A DNA stretch of 64,000 nt from DATATB01 sp036268995 (GTDB lineage Bacteria > Planctomycetota > Planctomycetia > Pirellulales > PNKZ01), in contig DATATB010000074.1 in the NCBI GenBank assembly GCA_036268995.1, positions 49,303-113,302 on the forward strand, written 5' to 3'. The notes under the pieces were generated by a model. It had not been told where the DNA came from. It worked only from the letters and a program-made list of their open reading frames with translations, and made no database searches. The translations under genes were made by a program, and so were the position numbers. Within the stretch, counting starts at the first letter, position 1; each line of letters opens with the position of its first letter. Positions 51,362 through 59,237 of this stretch are shown one piece after another.

Positions 51362-52372
51362 ATGATCGAAGCGTGGATCAGGCGAGTCGAAGCGCGGCAG
51401 GACCTGGGCCAGGACGAAATGTCCACGGCGATCGACCAGATCATGCGCGGAAACTGGTCTGACCAGCAGATTGCCAGTCTGCTGCTGGCCTTAGCACGCA
51501 AAGGCGAATGCGTCGACGAACTGGTTGGCGCCGCTTTGGCCATGCGTGGGCACATGTCCGCCATCCCCACTTCACGTACGGCGGTGATCGATACCTGCGG
51601 CACCGGCGGCGACGGCTCCCGGACCTTCAATATCAGCACGGCCGCCGCATTGGTGACCGCCGCCGCCGGAGTGCCGGTGGCCAAGCATGGCAACCGCCGG
51701 GTGACCAGCCGCACCGGATCGGCCGACGTGCTGGCCGAACTGGGCGTCAACATCGAGGCCGGCCTGGCCTGTGTCGCCGACTGCCTCGATGAGTTGGGCA
51801 TCTGCTTTTGCTTCGCGCCGCTGGCACACGGCTCGATGCAGCGCGTGGCCCAAGTGCGGCGCGAGTTGGGCGTCCGCACAATCTTCAACATGCTGGGACC
51901 GCTGACAAACCCGGTCGGCGCGCAGTTCCAATTGTTGGGCATCGCCCAGCCGCACTGGCAGTCGCTGCTGGCCGAGGCCTTGCGGCGTTTGGGCACGCGG
52001 CGGGCGCTGGTGGTGCACGGCGACGACGGCTTGGATGAGGTCACGCTGGCGGCAGCCACGACCGTGTACGAAGCCACGCCCGAGGGCGTGCGACGATTCA
52101 CCTGGCAGCCGGCCGATTTTGGGTTCGATAACCAGCAGCTCGACTCGCTGGAAGTCGATGGTCCGCAGGCGAGTGCGGCCTTGATTCGCCGCGTGCTGGC
52201 AGGTGAAGCGGGCGCGGCCCGCGACATTGTCGTGGCCAACGCGGCCGCCGCCCTGTGGACGGCGGGCCGGGCCGAGTCACCACGCGCGTGTGCGGCTTTG
52301 GCCGAAGCTGCGATCGACAGCCGACAAGCAGCCGAGTTGCTCGAGCGGCTCGCCGAGCGTTCGTATCGCTGA
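51362..52372 (+). CDS. trpD: anthranilate phosphoribosyltransferase
   Basis: This enzyme joins PRPP and anthranilate in tryptophan synthesis. The 336-residue chain shows the diphosphate loop DTCGTGGDGSRTFNIST, KHGNRRVTSRTGSADVLAELG, AHGSMQRVAQVRRELGVRT and NMLGPLTNPVGA. It stands alone, with no other trp gene in the window, so tryptophan genes are dispersed in this genome. Confidence 0.95.
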   Translation: MIEAWIRRVEARQDLGQDEMSTAIDQIMRGNWSDQQIASLLLALARKGECVDELVGAALAMRGHMSAIPTSRTAVIDTCGTGGDGSRTFNISTAAALVTAAAGVPVAKHGNRRVTSRTGSADVLAELGVNIEAGLACVADCLDELGICFCFAPLAHGSMQRVAQVRRELGVRTIFNMLGPLTNPVGAQFQLLGIAQPHWQSLLAEALRRLGTRRALVVHGDDGLDEVTLAAATTVYEATPEGVRRFTWQPADFGFDNQQLDSLEVDGPQASAALIRRVLAGEAGAARDIVVANAAAALWTAGRAESPRACAALAEAAIDSRQAAELLERLAERSYR

Positions 52373-52486
52373 AATACCAGCCCTCGGCTAAGCGAACAGC
52401 CTCAGAGACGGCTCTTGGCGGGGGTCCAGCACGGCATGCAATGGCTATTTGCCAGGCGAGCGACTAAGCTTGAAAAAGCTTGGGCT

Positions 52487-53560
52487 ATGGCAGCTCACCA
52501 TGAAATGCGGAATATGACCTTCCCTCCCTTTTCGCCCCTTCCGCTCGATCACGAATCATACGCGCCCGAGGGCGACCGGCGCATCGCGATCCGCTATCTG
52601 GTCGCCGTAGTGGCGGTCGCGGCCGCGCTGGCAACACGCCTGGCCTGCCAGGGCATTCTCGGCGAGTCGCTGCCTTACACGCTGTTTATGCCGGCCGTGA
52701 TGATCGCGGCGGTTTACGGCGGATTCGGGCCCGGGTTCGTGGCGCTGATCCTCAGCAGTGTGCTGGGGAATTATTTTTTTCAAAAGCCCTACGGCACTCT
52801 AGCCGTGGCCGATTGGGCAGAAGGCCTGCGGCTGGCCTTGTCGCTGCTGGCCGGACTGTTGATCTGCGTGCTGGGCGGGATGCTCAAGGCGGCTCGGCGC
52901 CGAGCCATCGCCGACGCAATCGAGGTGCAACGGCAGTCCGAACGCTTTCGGGCCAGCGATGAAAACTATCGTCGCATGTTCGAAACGGCCTACGAAGGAA
53001 TCTGCTGCCTCGACGATCGCGACCATGTGAACTACGTCAACGGCCGCATGGTGGACATGTTGGGGTATTCGATCATCGGCATGGTCGGACATCCCGTATC
53101 GACTTTTGTGTTCCCGGAAGATCGGCTGCGGCTCACATCCATGCTCGAGGCTCGGCGCAAAGGCGGCAAAGAGGTGTCCGATTTTCGCTTGCGCCGCAAA
53201 GACGGCCAGGCGATCTATTGCATCGTTTCCACGCAATCCATTTTCGACCGCGCGGGGAGTTTTCGCGGCTCGTTGAACATGATTACCGACATCACGGCCC
53301 GGCATCGGTCGTCCGAGGACTTGAACCAACTGCTCGACCATTTGAAGGTCCAGGTCCAGGCGCTGCGCGGCATGCAGCAATCGGCATTGGCCGGGCTGCC
53401 GCAGTCGGACGGCAACCCATCGGCTCCCGCTGCCGAGAGCTGCGACCTGGACGACGTGCGGCAGACGATCGCCGGCTCGATCGAATTGACGGAGCAGATT
53501 TCTGCGTTGCTGCGGAGCGGCAAAATCGACGAGGCGGAGCCGGCCGCCAATGGTCGCTAG
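52487..53560 (+). CDS. DUF4118-PAS membrane protein without a kinase domain
   Basis: The protein of about 357 residues has three to four membrane helices forming a DUF4118 domain (PYTLFMPAVMIAAVYGGFGPG, NYFFQKPYGTLAV, LLAGLLICVLGGMLKAARR as landmarks). A PAS domain follows (YRRMFETAYEGICCLDDRD, MLGYSIIGMVGHPVS, FRLRRKDGQAIYCIVS), then a short helical tail. No His phosphoacceptor or HATPase follows, unlike KdpD-type sensors. The start is uncertain among 52487, 52505 and 52514. It may sense a small molecule and pass a signal by direct binding. Confidence 0.75.
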   Translation: MAAHHEMRNMTFPPFSPLPLDHESYAPEGDRRIAIRYLVAVVAVAAALATRLACQGILGESLPYTLFMPAVMIAAVYGGFGPGFVALILSSVLGNYFFQKPYGTLAVADWAEGLRLALSLLAGLLICVLGGMLKAARRRAIADAIEVQRQSERFRASDENYRRMFETAYEGICCLDDRDHVNYVNGRMVDMLGYSIIGMVGHPVSTFVFPEDRLRLTSMLEARRKGGKEVSDFRLRRKDGQAIYCIVSTQSIFDRAGSFRGSLNMITDITARHRSSEDLNQLLDHLKVQVQALRGMQQSALAGLPQSDGNPSAPAAESCDLDDVRQTIAGSIELTEQISALLRSGKIDEAEPAANGR

Positions 53561-53608
53561 GCCGACGGCGCGCAGGGGCCACTTGCTACGCTTGCGCAGC
53601 ACAGGCCC

Positions 53609-53956
53609 TCAAATGGCTTCCGACCCGCGCTCGCCGGTACGGATGCGAACGCAATCCTCCAGCGGCAGGACGAAGATCTTGCCGTCGCCGATTTCGCCTC
53701 GGGTGCCGCTGCGGCCGCCCTTGATGATGGCGCTGATCGTCGGCTCGACGAACTCCTCGTTGACGGCGATCTGCAACTGCACCTTGCGCAGCAGGTTGAC
53801 CGAAAACTCGTGCCCGCGATAGACCTCGGTATGCCCCTTCTGCCGGCCGAAGCCCTGCACGTCCATGACGGTCAGCCGAAAGACCTCGACCTCGGTCAAG
53901 GCCGCCTTGACGGCCTCCAGGCGGCTGGGCTGAATGACGGCAATGATCAGCTTCAT
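53609..53956 (-). CDS. glnB: P-II nitrogen regulatory protein (Phe at position 51)
   Basis: The 115-residue protein is a typical P-II trimer subunit. The T-loop reads GFGRQKGHTEVYRGHEFSVNLL, and the C-terminal part has GGRSGTRGEIGDGKIFVLP and VRIRTGERG. The Tyr51 that is uridylylated in enterobacteria is Phe here, so the UTase control cannot work at this site; ATP and 2-oxoglutarate binding should remain. ATG 53956 is chosen because the conserved strand starts there. amtB and glnA are absent. A membrane transporter gene is divergent from it. Confidence 0.93.
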   Translation of the reverse strand: MKLIIAVIQPSRLEAVKAALTEVEVFRLTVMDVQGFGRQKGHTEVYRGHEFSVNLLRKVQLQIAVNEEFVEPTISAIIKGGRSGTRGEIGDGKIFVLPLEDCVRIRTGERGSEAI

Positions 53957-54129
53957 GGCAAGTTCGCACGCTCGAGCCCGGGTGGTGAATGCTCTTAATC
54001 TAGTCCAGCGCATGTCGGCCCTCAAGCCAGAAGCCCGCGCAACCGCGGATGCACGCTTCGCCTCCGTGCGTTACAATCCTGGCCGGCGGTCGACGTTGGT
54101 TCCGACAATTCGCGATTCCTAGGGCGGTT

Positions 54130-55236
54130 ATGAAAGATTTTACCCTGGCCTTGGCCTCCACCGGCCTGACCATCGTCAGTTGGGGCGTGTACGGGCCGCT
54201 GATGAATTCCGGAGTGCGGGGCATGGGAGGCAGCCATTTGCTGCCCTTCATCGCCGTGGGCATCGCCTATTTTTTAATCGCCGTGCTGGCGGCCGGCGCC
54301 GTATTGGTCACACGCGGCGAACGGGGACAATGGACTGCCAGCGGCGTGACCTGGAGCGTGAGTGCCGGAATCGGCACCGCGGTCGGAGCCCTGGGCATTA
54401 TTCTGGCGCTCAGTTCCGGCGGCCATCCCGTGTACGTCATGCCCCTGGTCTTTGGCGGTGCGCCGGTGGTCAACACGTTCGTGACCATGGCCCTGTCGAA
54501 AACCTTTAAGCAGGGCCATCCGATGTTTTATGCGGGGCTGATCCTGGTGATCGCCGGGGCCGCCACCGTTTTGATTTTCAAACCCGCGCGGCCGGCGCCG
54601 GCCGCAACGGCAGCCACGACTCAGTCGCACGAAACGCACCCGGCAGCGGCGCCCGGCCACGATCAGAGTTGGACTTCCAAAGCCGAAGCCAAGGCGGCCG
54701 AAACCGCCAAGGTGACGATGTTCATCCTGCTCACGGCGTTGTGCTGGGGCGCGTACGGCCCGGTGCTGCACAAGGGCCAGGTGCTCATGGGAGGCAGTCG
54801 GCTGCGGCCGTTCATCTGCGTCGGTATTTCTTATTTTCTTGTGGCCGTGCTGGTGCCGCTGACCATGCTGTCGACCGACCACGGGGCATTCACGATGAGC
54901 GGCGGACTCTGGAGTCTGGCCAGCGGCGCCGCCGGGGCGATCGGGTCGCTGGGCATCATCATGGCCTTCAATTATGGCGGCAAACCGATCTACGTCATGC
55001 CCTTGGTCTTCGGCGGCGCCCCGGTGGTCAACACGTTTGTGACGATGTACATGACCGGCACCTACGGGCAGGCCAAGCCGGTCTTCTATGCCGGCCTGAT
55101 TATGGTTGTGGCCGGAGCGGTGACCGTGCTGCTATTTGCCCCGAAGGCTGGTCCCAAGCCCGCGGCCGCGCCTGCCCCCAAGCCGTCGAAATCGGCCAAG
55201 CCGGCCGAAGCGCATGGCGGGCGCCGTGCTGATTGA
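54130..55236 (+). CDS. internally duplicated multi-pass transporter-like membrane protein
   Basis: The 368-residue protein has two halves of about five helices. The motifs are repeated almost exactly: LLPFIAVGIAYFLIAVL and LRPFICVGISYFLVAVL, then YVMPLVFGGAPVVNTFVTM in both halves, then FYAGLILVIAGAATVL and FYAGLIMVVAGAVTVL. The two halves are joined by a polar linker rich in Ala, His and Pro. The fold resembles drug/metabolite or GRP-type sugar transporters, but I cannot name a substrate. It is divergent from the P-II gene with 173 bases between them, and an inward-facing link to nitrogen control is only a possibility. Confidence 0.75.
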   Translation: MKDFTLALASTGLTIVSWGVYGPLMNSGVRGMGGSHLLPFIAVGIAYFLIAVLAAGAVLVTRGERGQWTASGVTWSVSAGIGTAVGALGIILALSSGGHPVYVMPLVFGGAPVVNTFVTMALSKTFKQGHPMFYAGLILVIAGAATVLIFKPARPAPAATAATTQSHETHPAAAPGHDQSWTSKAEAKAAETAKVTMFILLTALCWGAYGPVLHKGQVLMGGSRLRPFICVGISYFLVAVLVPLTMLSTDHGAFTMSGGLWSLASGAAGAIGSLGIIMAFNYGGKPIYVMPLVFGGAPVVNTFVTMYMTGTYGQAKPVFYAGLIMVVAGAVTVLLFAPKAGPKPAAAPAPKPSKSAKPAEAHGGRRAD

Positions 55237-55246
55237 GGGAGCCGCC

Positions 55247-55612
55247 ATGACGCCCGATGCGGCAATGCGGCGAATCGATGCCCTGCTGAGCCACGTGTGG
55301 GTCGTCCGCACGTTTCTCAAGCATTCGGAAGAGGCCGAAGAAGACGTCGAGCTGTACGAAGTCGTGCGCGAACTCTACGACGCCTGCCTGGCCGTAGGGC
55401 CGGCCTGGACCCAGCAGGATGCGGACGCCTATCTCAAGGTGGTGCAAAAAAAGATCGGCCGCCTGCACCGCGCAGCCCAGCAGTTCGTCGCGCTGCAACC
55501 CCGTGTTTCCGTCCACACAAACTTCAAAATGGCCGTCACCTCCCTCAACACCGCGCTAGCCGACATCGACCAAGTGTTGGCCGCGCTCGCAACGAAAGAC
55601 TCCCCAGGCTGA
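55247..55612 (+). CDS. hypothetical helical protein
   Basis: The 121-residue protein is predicted to be all helical and acidic (HVWVVRTFLKHSEEAEEDVELYE, then AVGPAWTQQDADAYLKVV), with no membrane segment and no named family. ATG 55247 has GAGGGAG eight bases upstream. The last residues DSPG and the TGA stop at 55610-55612 lie inside a copy of repeat family C, so the repeat has supplied the end of the gene. Confidence 0.6.
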   Translation: MTPDAAMRRIDALLSHVWVVRTFLKHSEEAEEDVELYEVVRELYDACLAVGPAWTQQDADAYLKVVQKKIGRLHRAAQQFVALQPRVSVHTNFKMAVTSLNTALADIDQVLAALATKDSPG

Positions 55613-55629
55613 CGCCAAGGGGCTCGCCA
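55598..55629. repeat. palindromic repeat, family C, copy 2
   Basis: GACTCCCCAGGCTGACGCC and AAGGGGCTCGCCA match 27057-27088 at 29 of 32 positions. The copy overlaps the last residues and the stop codon of the preceding gene. Confidence 0.65.
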
Positions 55630-55675
55630 AGCCTCCGGCATTCATCATTCATCACTCCTATTTCATCATTTCCCT

Positions 55676-56359
55676 TCACGTTCCCCGCACCAGCCCGAAC
55701 CATTCGATCTGCCGCCGCGGGCAATAGCGCACGCCGGCCTGCTGGCAGTAGGGCTTGAGCCAGGCGGCTTTTGCGGCCAGCTCGGCCGAGTCGATGCCCT
55801 GCGGCATCAACAGCACGAGCGATCGGTCGACGCCCGGCAAGTGATCCAGGTAGCGCTCGACTTCCTGGCAATCGGCGGGCGAATGCACCACGAATTTCAA
55901 CTGGTAGGCGTATTCGTCCAGCAGCCGGCGCACTACGGCCGGCGCGTGCCGCGTTCGCTCGTGCCGCTTGCGCCAACGCGGGTGATGCCCACGCGGCGCG
56001 GAGTTCGACAACTTGGGGCTGATCGACATCAGGTCGGACTCGACGGGCAGGTACAACGTGCCGGCCGTTTCGACCGTGATGTGCAAGCCGCGACGCTTCA
56101 ATTCGCCGGCCAGCGGCAGCAGCTCGGCAAATAGCATCGGCTCGCCGCCGGTGAGCACCACGTGGCCGCAATCGAGTTCTTCGACCCGGGCCAAAATCTC
56201 GTCGACAGCCAGATCGTCTCCCTCGGGCGTCCAAGAGGCAAACGGCGTATCGCAGAACCAGCAGCGCAAATTGCAGCCGCTGGCGCGCACGAAAACGCTT
56301 TCAGTGCCGGTGAGCAATCCTTCGCCCTGGATCGACAGGTAAATCTCAGCAATCTTCAT
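55676..56359 (-). CDS. queE: 7-carboxy-7-deazaguanine synthase
   Basis: This radical SAM enzyme makes 7-carboxy-7-deazaguanine in the queuosine pathway. It starts IAEIYLSIQGEG, has the [4Fe-4S] motif CNLRCWFCDTPFA (C-x3-C-x2-C), VLTGGEPML and ITVETAGTLY. The 227-residue length is usual. It overlaps the queC end by ATGA (56356-56359), so queC-queE is an operon with queF divergent. Confidence 0.95.
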   Translation of the reverse strand: MKIAEIYLSIQGEGLLTGTESVFVRASGCNLRCWFCDTPFASWTPEGDDLAVDEILARVEELDCGHVVLTGGEPMLFAELLPLAGELKRRGLHITVETAGTLYLPVESDLMSISPKLSNSAPRGHHPRWRKRHERTRHAPAVVRRLLDEYAYQLKFVVHSPADCQEVERYLDHLPGVDRSLVLLMPQGIDSAELAAKAAWLKPYCQQAGVRYCPRRQIEWFGLVRGT

Positions 56360-57045
56360 GGCTGATACATGGCTGGGTCGGGCAATCCAGCCGCTTCAAA
56401 TCCCTTTAAACGCAGAATGCACGCGTCGCAACGGCCGCAGGCCCGCCCCGCAGCATCCGGATCATAACACGAATGCGTGAGCGCGTAGTCCACGCCCAAT
56501 TGGAGACCGGTGGTAATGATTTGGCCTTTGGTCATTTCAACCAGCGGGGCATGGATTTGAAAATTGAGCCGGCCTTCGACGCCGGCTTTGGTCGCCAGGT
56601 TCGCCAGCCGCTCGAATGCCCGCACGAACTCTGGCCGGCAGTCGGGATAGCCGCTGTAGTCGACCGCATTGACGCCGATGAAAATGTCGGCCGCACCCAG
56701 TACTTCGGCCAAACCCAGGGCCAGCGCCAGAAACACCGTGTTGCGGGCCGGGACATACGTGACCGGAATCGCCGCTTCCATTTCCGCCGTGCTGCGTCCC
56801 TTGGGCACGTCGATGGCCGACGTGAGCGCGCTGCCGCCGAATATCGACAGGTCGATGCTGACGGTGCGATGGTCGGCAATGTCCAGTGACCGGGCCACGG
56901 CCGCCGCGGCCGAAAGCTCATAACGATGCCGCTGGCCGTAATCGATGCTCAGCGCGTGCAGCGTGAAACCCCGCCGCCGCGCGATCGCGGCCACCGTGGC
57001 CGAATCCAAACCGCCGGACAACAACACCACCGCGTGATCGGACAT
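56356..57045 (-). CDS. queC: 7-cyano-7-deazaguanine synthase
   Basis: This ATP-dependent enzyme converts carboxydeazaguanine to preQ0. The PP-loop LLSGGLDSATVAAIA, SIDYGQRHRYEL, VPARNTVFLALAL and a C-terminal four-Cys zinc site (HSCYDP through CGRCDACILR) are all present. Length 229 residues. It is the first gene of the minus-strand pair and faces queF across 130 bases. Confidence 0.95.
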   Translation of the reverse strand: MSDHAVVLLSGGLDSATVAAIARRRGFTLHALSIDYGQRHRYELSAAAAVARSLDIADHRTVSIDLSIFGGSALTSAIDVPKGRSTAEMEAAIPVTYVPARNTVFLALALGLAEVLGAADIFIGVNAVDYSGYPDCRPEFVRAFERLANLATKAGVEGRLNFQIHAPLVEMTKGQIITTGLQLGVDYALTHSCYDPDAAGRACGRCDACILRLKGFEAAGLPDPAMYQP

Positions 57046-57073
57046 GGCAACACCTGTTTAGCCGATTCGATTT

Positions 57074-57131
57074 TTAGCCGGCTCCATTTAGCCCGTACCT
57101 TTTAGGGGCGGTGATCGCCCCTTCCGGCTAA
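57074..57131. repeat. nested hairpin in the queC/queF divergent region
   Basis: An inner hairpin GGGGCG-GTGAT-CGCCCC (57105-57121) is enclosed by outer arms TTAGCCGG (57074-57081) and CCGGCTAA (57124-57131). Related TTTAGCC words occur several times in the same stretch. It may be a mobile palindrome or a regulatory structure. It does not show the compact H-type pseudoknot with an A-rich tail of a preQ1 riboswitch. Confidence 0.5.
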
Positions 57132-57175
57132 GCATTCATCATGCCAAAATACGAGCCTGAAAAAAAGGAGTTAGC

Positions 57176-57538
57176 ATGCCGCCCGAATTTCGCGCCAGCT
57201 TGGAAATCTTCGCCAACCAGTTTCCCGGCCGGGCCTACACGATCGAGATCGTCTGTCCCGAGTTCACCAGCGTTTGCCCCAAGACCGGCCAGCCGGACTT
57301 TGGCACCCTGACGTTCCGCTACGAGCCGGACCAGAAGTGCGTCGAGCTCAAGAGCCTGAAGCTGTATTTGCAGCAGTTTCGCAACGAGGGCATTTTTTAC
57401 GAGCACGTCACCAACCGCATTCTCGACGACCTGGTAGCTATGGTCGAGCCTCGCTGGATGGAGCTGGTCGCCGCTTTCACGCCTCGCGGCGGCATCCGCA
57501 CGACCGTCACCGCCCGGCACGAAGCCCGGCGGGGATAG
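57176..57538 (+). CDS. queF: NADPH-dependent 7-cyano-7-deazaguanine reductase (short YkvM type)
   Basis: This enzyme reduces the nitrile of preQ0 to preQ1. The 120-residue protein is the short type: FTSVCPKTGQPDFGT with the catalytic Cys, then CVELKSLKLYLQQFRNEG and GGIRTTVTA. AAAGGAG lies six bases before ATG 57176. With queC and queE it gives three of the steps from the deazaguanine intermediate to preQ1; queD is not seen in the window. Confidence 0.95.
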   Translation: MPPEFRASLEIFANQFPGRAYTIEIVCPEFTSVCPKTGQPDFGTLTFRYEPDQKCVELKSLKLYLQQFRNEGIFYEHVTNRILDDLVAMVEPRWMELVAAFTPRGGIRTTVTARHEARRG

Positions 57539-57581
57539 CCCCAAATCGTCGTAGAACGACGTAGTGCTTCGCGATGAGGGC

Positions 57582-58142
57582 CTATTGAATGCTGGAGATT
57601 TCGGTAAGGCCGATCGAGCGGCTCGTACCCGAGCTTTCGAGCAGATCGATCTGAACGGAAGACCCCACGGTCCTGATGGCACACGGGACGCCTACGACCG
57701 TTGAACCGTTGTGAAGGTTCACCTGCGACTGGTGGACAGGACCCTGGCGCGACAGCAGGCCAGCTACCGCTTGCACAACTTCAGCGGGCGTCATGGGGCC
57801 AAGGCGCGGATAGATGTATAGCTCGTCGATCGCGAGCGAGCCGAGACGTTCGAAACCTGCCCTTACCGGCATCCCGCCCACAGCTAGATCGCGCAACTTA
57901 ATCGCAGCTTGGGCAATCGGGTTCGAGCTGTTGATGAGCTTAACTTTGGCCAGGGGAATTGGCGAATCTGAGATTTTGCTCAGCGACAAATAAAGACGCC
58001 GGTAAGACTCGCCGAGATTCATGGTCGTATCGACGTCATTTGACGCAATGTAGAGGAACCAAAGTCCCTCTTCACGGGTTTTCACCCAGAACGCCACCGT
58101 AACGTCGAAGCCATCGCGCACCATCTGCGAGACTAGCTTCAT
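57582..58142 (-). CDS. unknown protein paired with a HEPN gene
   Basis: The 186-residue protein is not recognised. It has an N-terminal strand-rich part (FDVTVAFWVKTREEGLWFLYIAS), a central basic part and a small C-terminal beta-rich part (STVVGVPCAIRTVG, VQIDLLESS). It follows the HEPN gene by 20 bases on the same strand, so it is co-transcribed. Base composition is a little lower in GC than the neighbours. Antitoxin, nuclease partner or substrate-binding roles are all open. Confidence 0.6.
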   Translation of the reverse strand: MKLVSQMVRDGFDVTVAFWVKTREEGLWFLYIASNDVDTTMNLGESYRRLYLSLSKISDSPIPLAKVKLINSSNPIAQAAIKLRDLAVGGMPVRAGFERLGSLAIDELYIYPRLGPMTPAEVVQAVAGLLSRQGPVHQSQVNLHNGSTVVGVPCAIRTVGSSVQIDLLESSGTSRSIGLTEISSIQ

Positions 58143-58162
58143 CCCGTCGTCGATGCGGCGAT

Positions 58163-58594
58163 CTACGAGTAATTCTGTATCCGTAACAGCACCCCGTCAG
58201 GGTTGTCCGTGATTGCGCGGTAGAGATCCCTTGCCTTCCCTTCGGTTTTCGTTTCGTAGCGAGCCGTTTCTTTCCATTGCGTAACAATGCCCCAATTTGT
58301 GACGAACGCATCACCAGCCGCTGCGCTCGCAGCGAGGCGTGCGTTGAGCTCCGGCGCGAGCCCGGCGACATTGATCAACTCGTCAAAATCGTGGGTCCAG
58401 CAGTCGGCCGCAAATTTCTTGTCCTGAAAAACACCGCCCGTAACGACCATCCGCGCCAGAACGGATGACTTGAGCGCGCACTCAACAGCGTAGCCCGCAA
58501 CGTAATAAGCAAATGCCCAGCGTCCCCCGGCAAGCAGCGCATCCGCATCGTAAATCCGTTCGGTCGCCAATTGCTGAAGCTCAGCCTGGTTCAT
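58163..58594 (-). CDS. HEPN-domain protein
   Basis: The 143-residue protein has the HEPN helix pattern ERIYDADALLAGGRWAFAYYVAGYAVECALKS, with WTHDFDELINVAG and ending DNPDGVLLRIQ. The usual R-x4-6-H RNase motif is not clear. HEPN proteins are often toxins that pair with a nucleotidyltransferase. Here the partner is instead the 186-residue unknown protein after it. No MNT domain is present. The pair may be a toxin-antitoxin or defence module. Confidence 0.75.
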   Translation of the reverse strand: MNQAELQQLATERIYDADALLAGGRWAFAYYVAGYAVECALKSSVLARMVVTGGVFQDKKFAADCWTHDFDELINVAGLAPELNARLAASAAAGDAFVTNWGIVTQWKETARYETKTEGKARDLYRAITDNPDGVLLRIQNYS

Positions 58595-58658
58595 TCCGGC
58601 GTCCCAAATACTGGCGCGACATCTTTATCTTAACAAATGGCGGCCGCAAAGTGAGCGT

Positions 58659-59132
58659 TCAATACGCCCGATGGCCAGGCCGGCCGGTCCACTCGGTGAA
58701 TAGCTGCCGGCATTCATCCGGCAAAAGCCCGGCGTGCAGCTCCAGCCGGCTGCGGCCTAGCCGCACCATTTCGGTCGCGGCGATCGGCAATTCATTAAAG
58801 CCCGCCGCTTGGGCGTCGGCGATGCTGGTCCCGTAGTACACCTGCCCGACGCGCGCCCAGTGGAGCGCGGCCAGGCACATGGGGCACGGCTCGCACGTCG
58901 TGGCCACCAGCGCGTCGTGCAAGTGAATGTCGCCCAACTCTCGGCAAGCCGCGCGCAGTGCCGTCATTTCGGCATGCGCCGTGATGTCGGTCGAAAGCAG
59001 CACGCGGTTGTGCTCGACCGCCAGCACGCGATCGCCCAGCGCAATGGCGCAGCCGAACGGCGTCTGGCCCTGCGCAATGCCTTCGCGGCATTTGGCAATC
59101 GCCAATTGCATCAACTCATTGGGAGCGATCAC
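58659..59132 (-). CDS. nucleoside/guanine deaminase (cytidine deaminase superfamily)
   Basis: The 157-residue protein has the zinc motif HAEMTAL and PCPMCLAAL, and the segment YGTSIADAQAAGFNE, as in guanine deaminase and tRNA adenosine deaminase relatives. The loop after PCPMC fits the small-molecule deaminases more than TadA. The start is GTG at 59132; an inner ATG (MQLAIAKC) is possible. A REP-like pair separates it from the aminotransferase gene. Confidence 0.87.
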   Translation of the reverse strand: MIAPNELMQLAIAKCREGIAQGQTPFGCAIALGDRVLAVEHNRVLLSTDITAHAEMTALRAACRELGDIHLHDALVATTCEPCPMCLAALHWARVGQVYYGTSIADAQAAGFNELPIAATEMVRLGRSRLELHAGLLPDECRQLFTEWTGRPGHRAY

Positions 59133-59146
59133 GCGGTTCTCTTTTG

Positions 59147-59224
59147 GTAGGGCCGGCGAGCCGAGCCGGCCGTTTTTAGCGAAGCAACGCGCAACTCAAG
59201 TGCCGCTCGGCTCGCGGCACCTAC
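59147..59224. repeat. REP/BIME-like element (GTAG type)
   Basis: GTAGGGCCGGCGAGCCGAG (from 59147) is matched in inverse by CTCGGCTCGCGGCACCTAC (ending 59224), and each arm is itself a hairpin. It has the GTAG/CTAC feet of REP elements and lies between two minus-strand genes. Confidence 0.7.
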
Positions 59225-59237
59225 GGAATGCCTAACG

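Noticed and set aside
53609..55236. glnB-amtB pair
   Set aside because: The neighbour is a duplicated ten-helix protein without AmtB motifs and on the opposite strand.
57046..57175. preQ1 riboswitch upstream of queF or queC
   Set aside because: No compact pseudoknot with the A-rich tail is seen; the structure is a simple nested palindrome.
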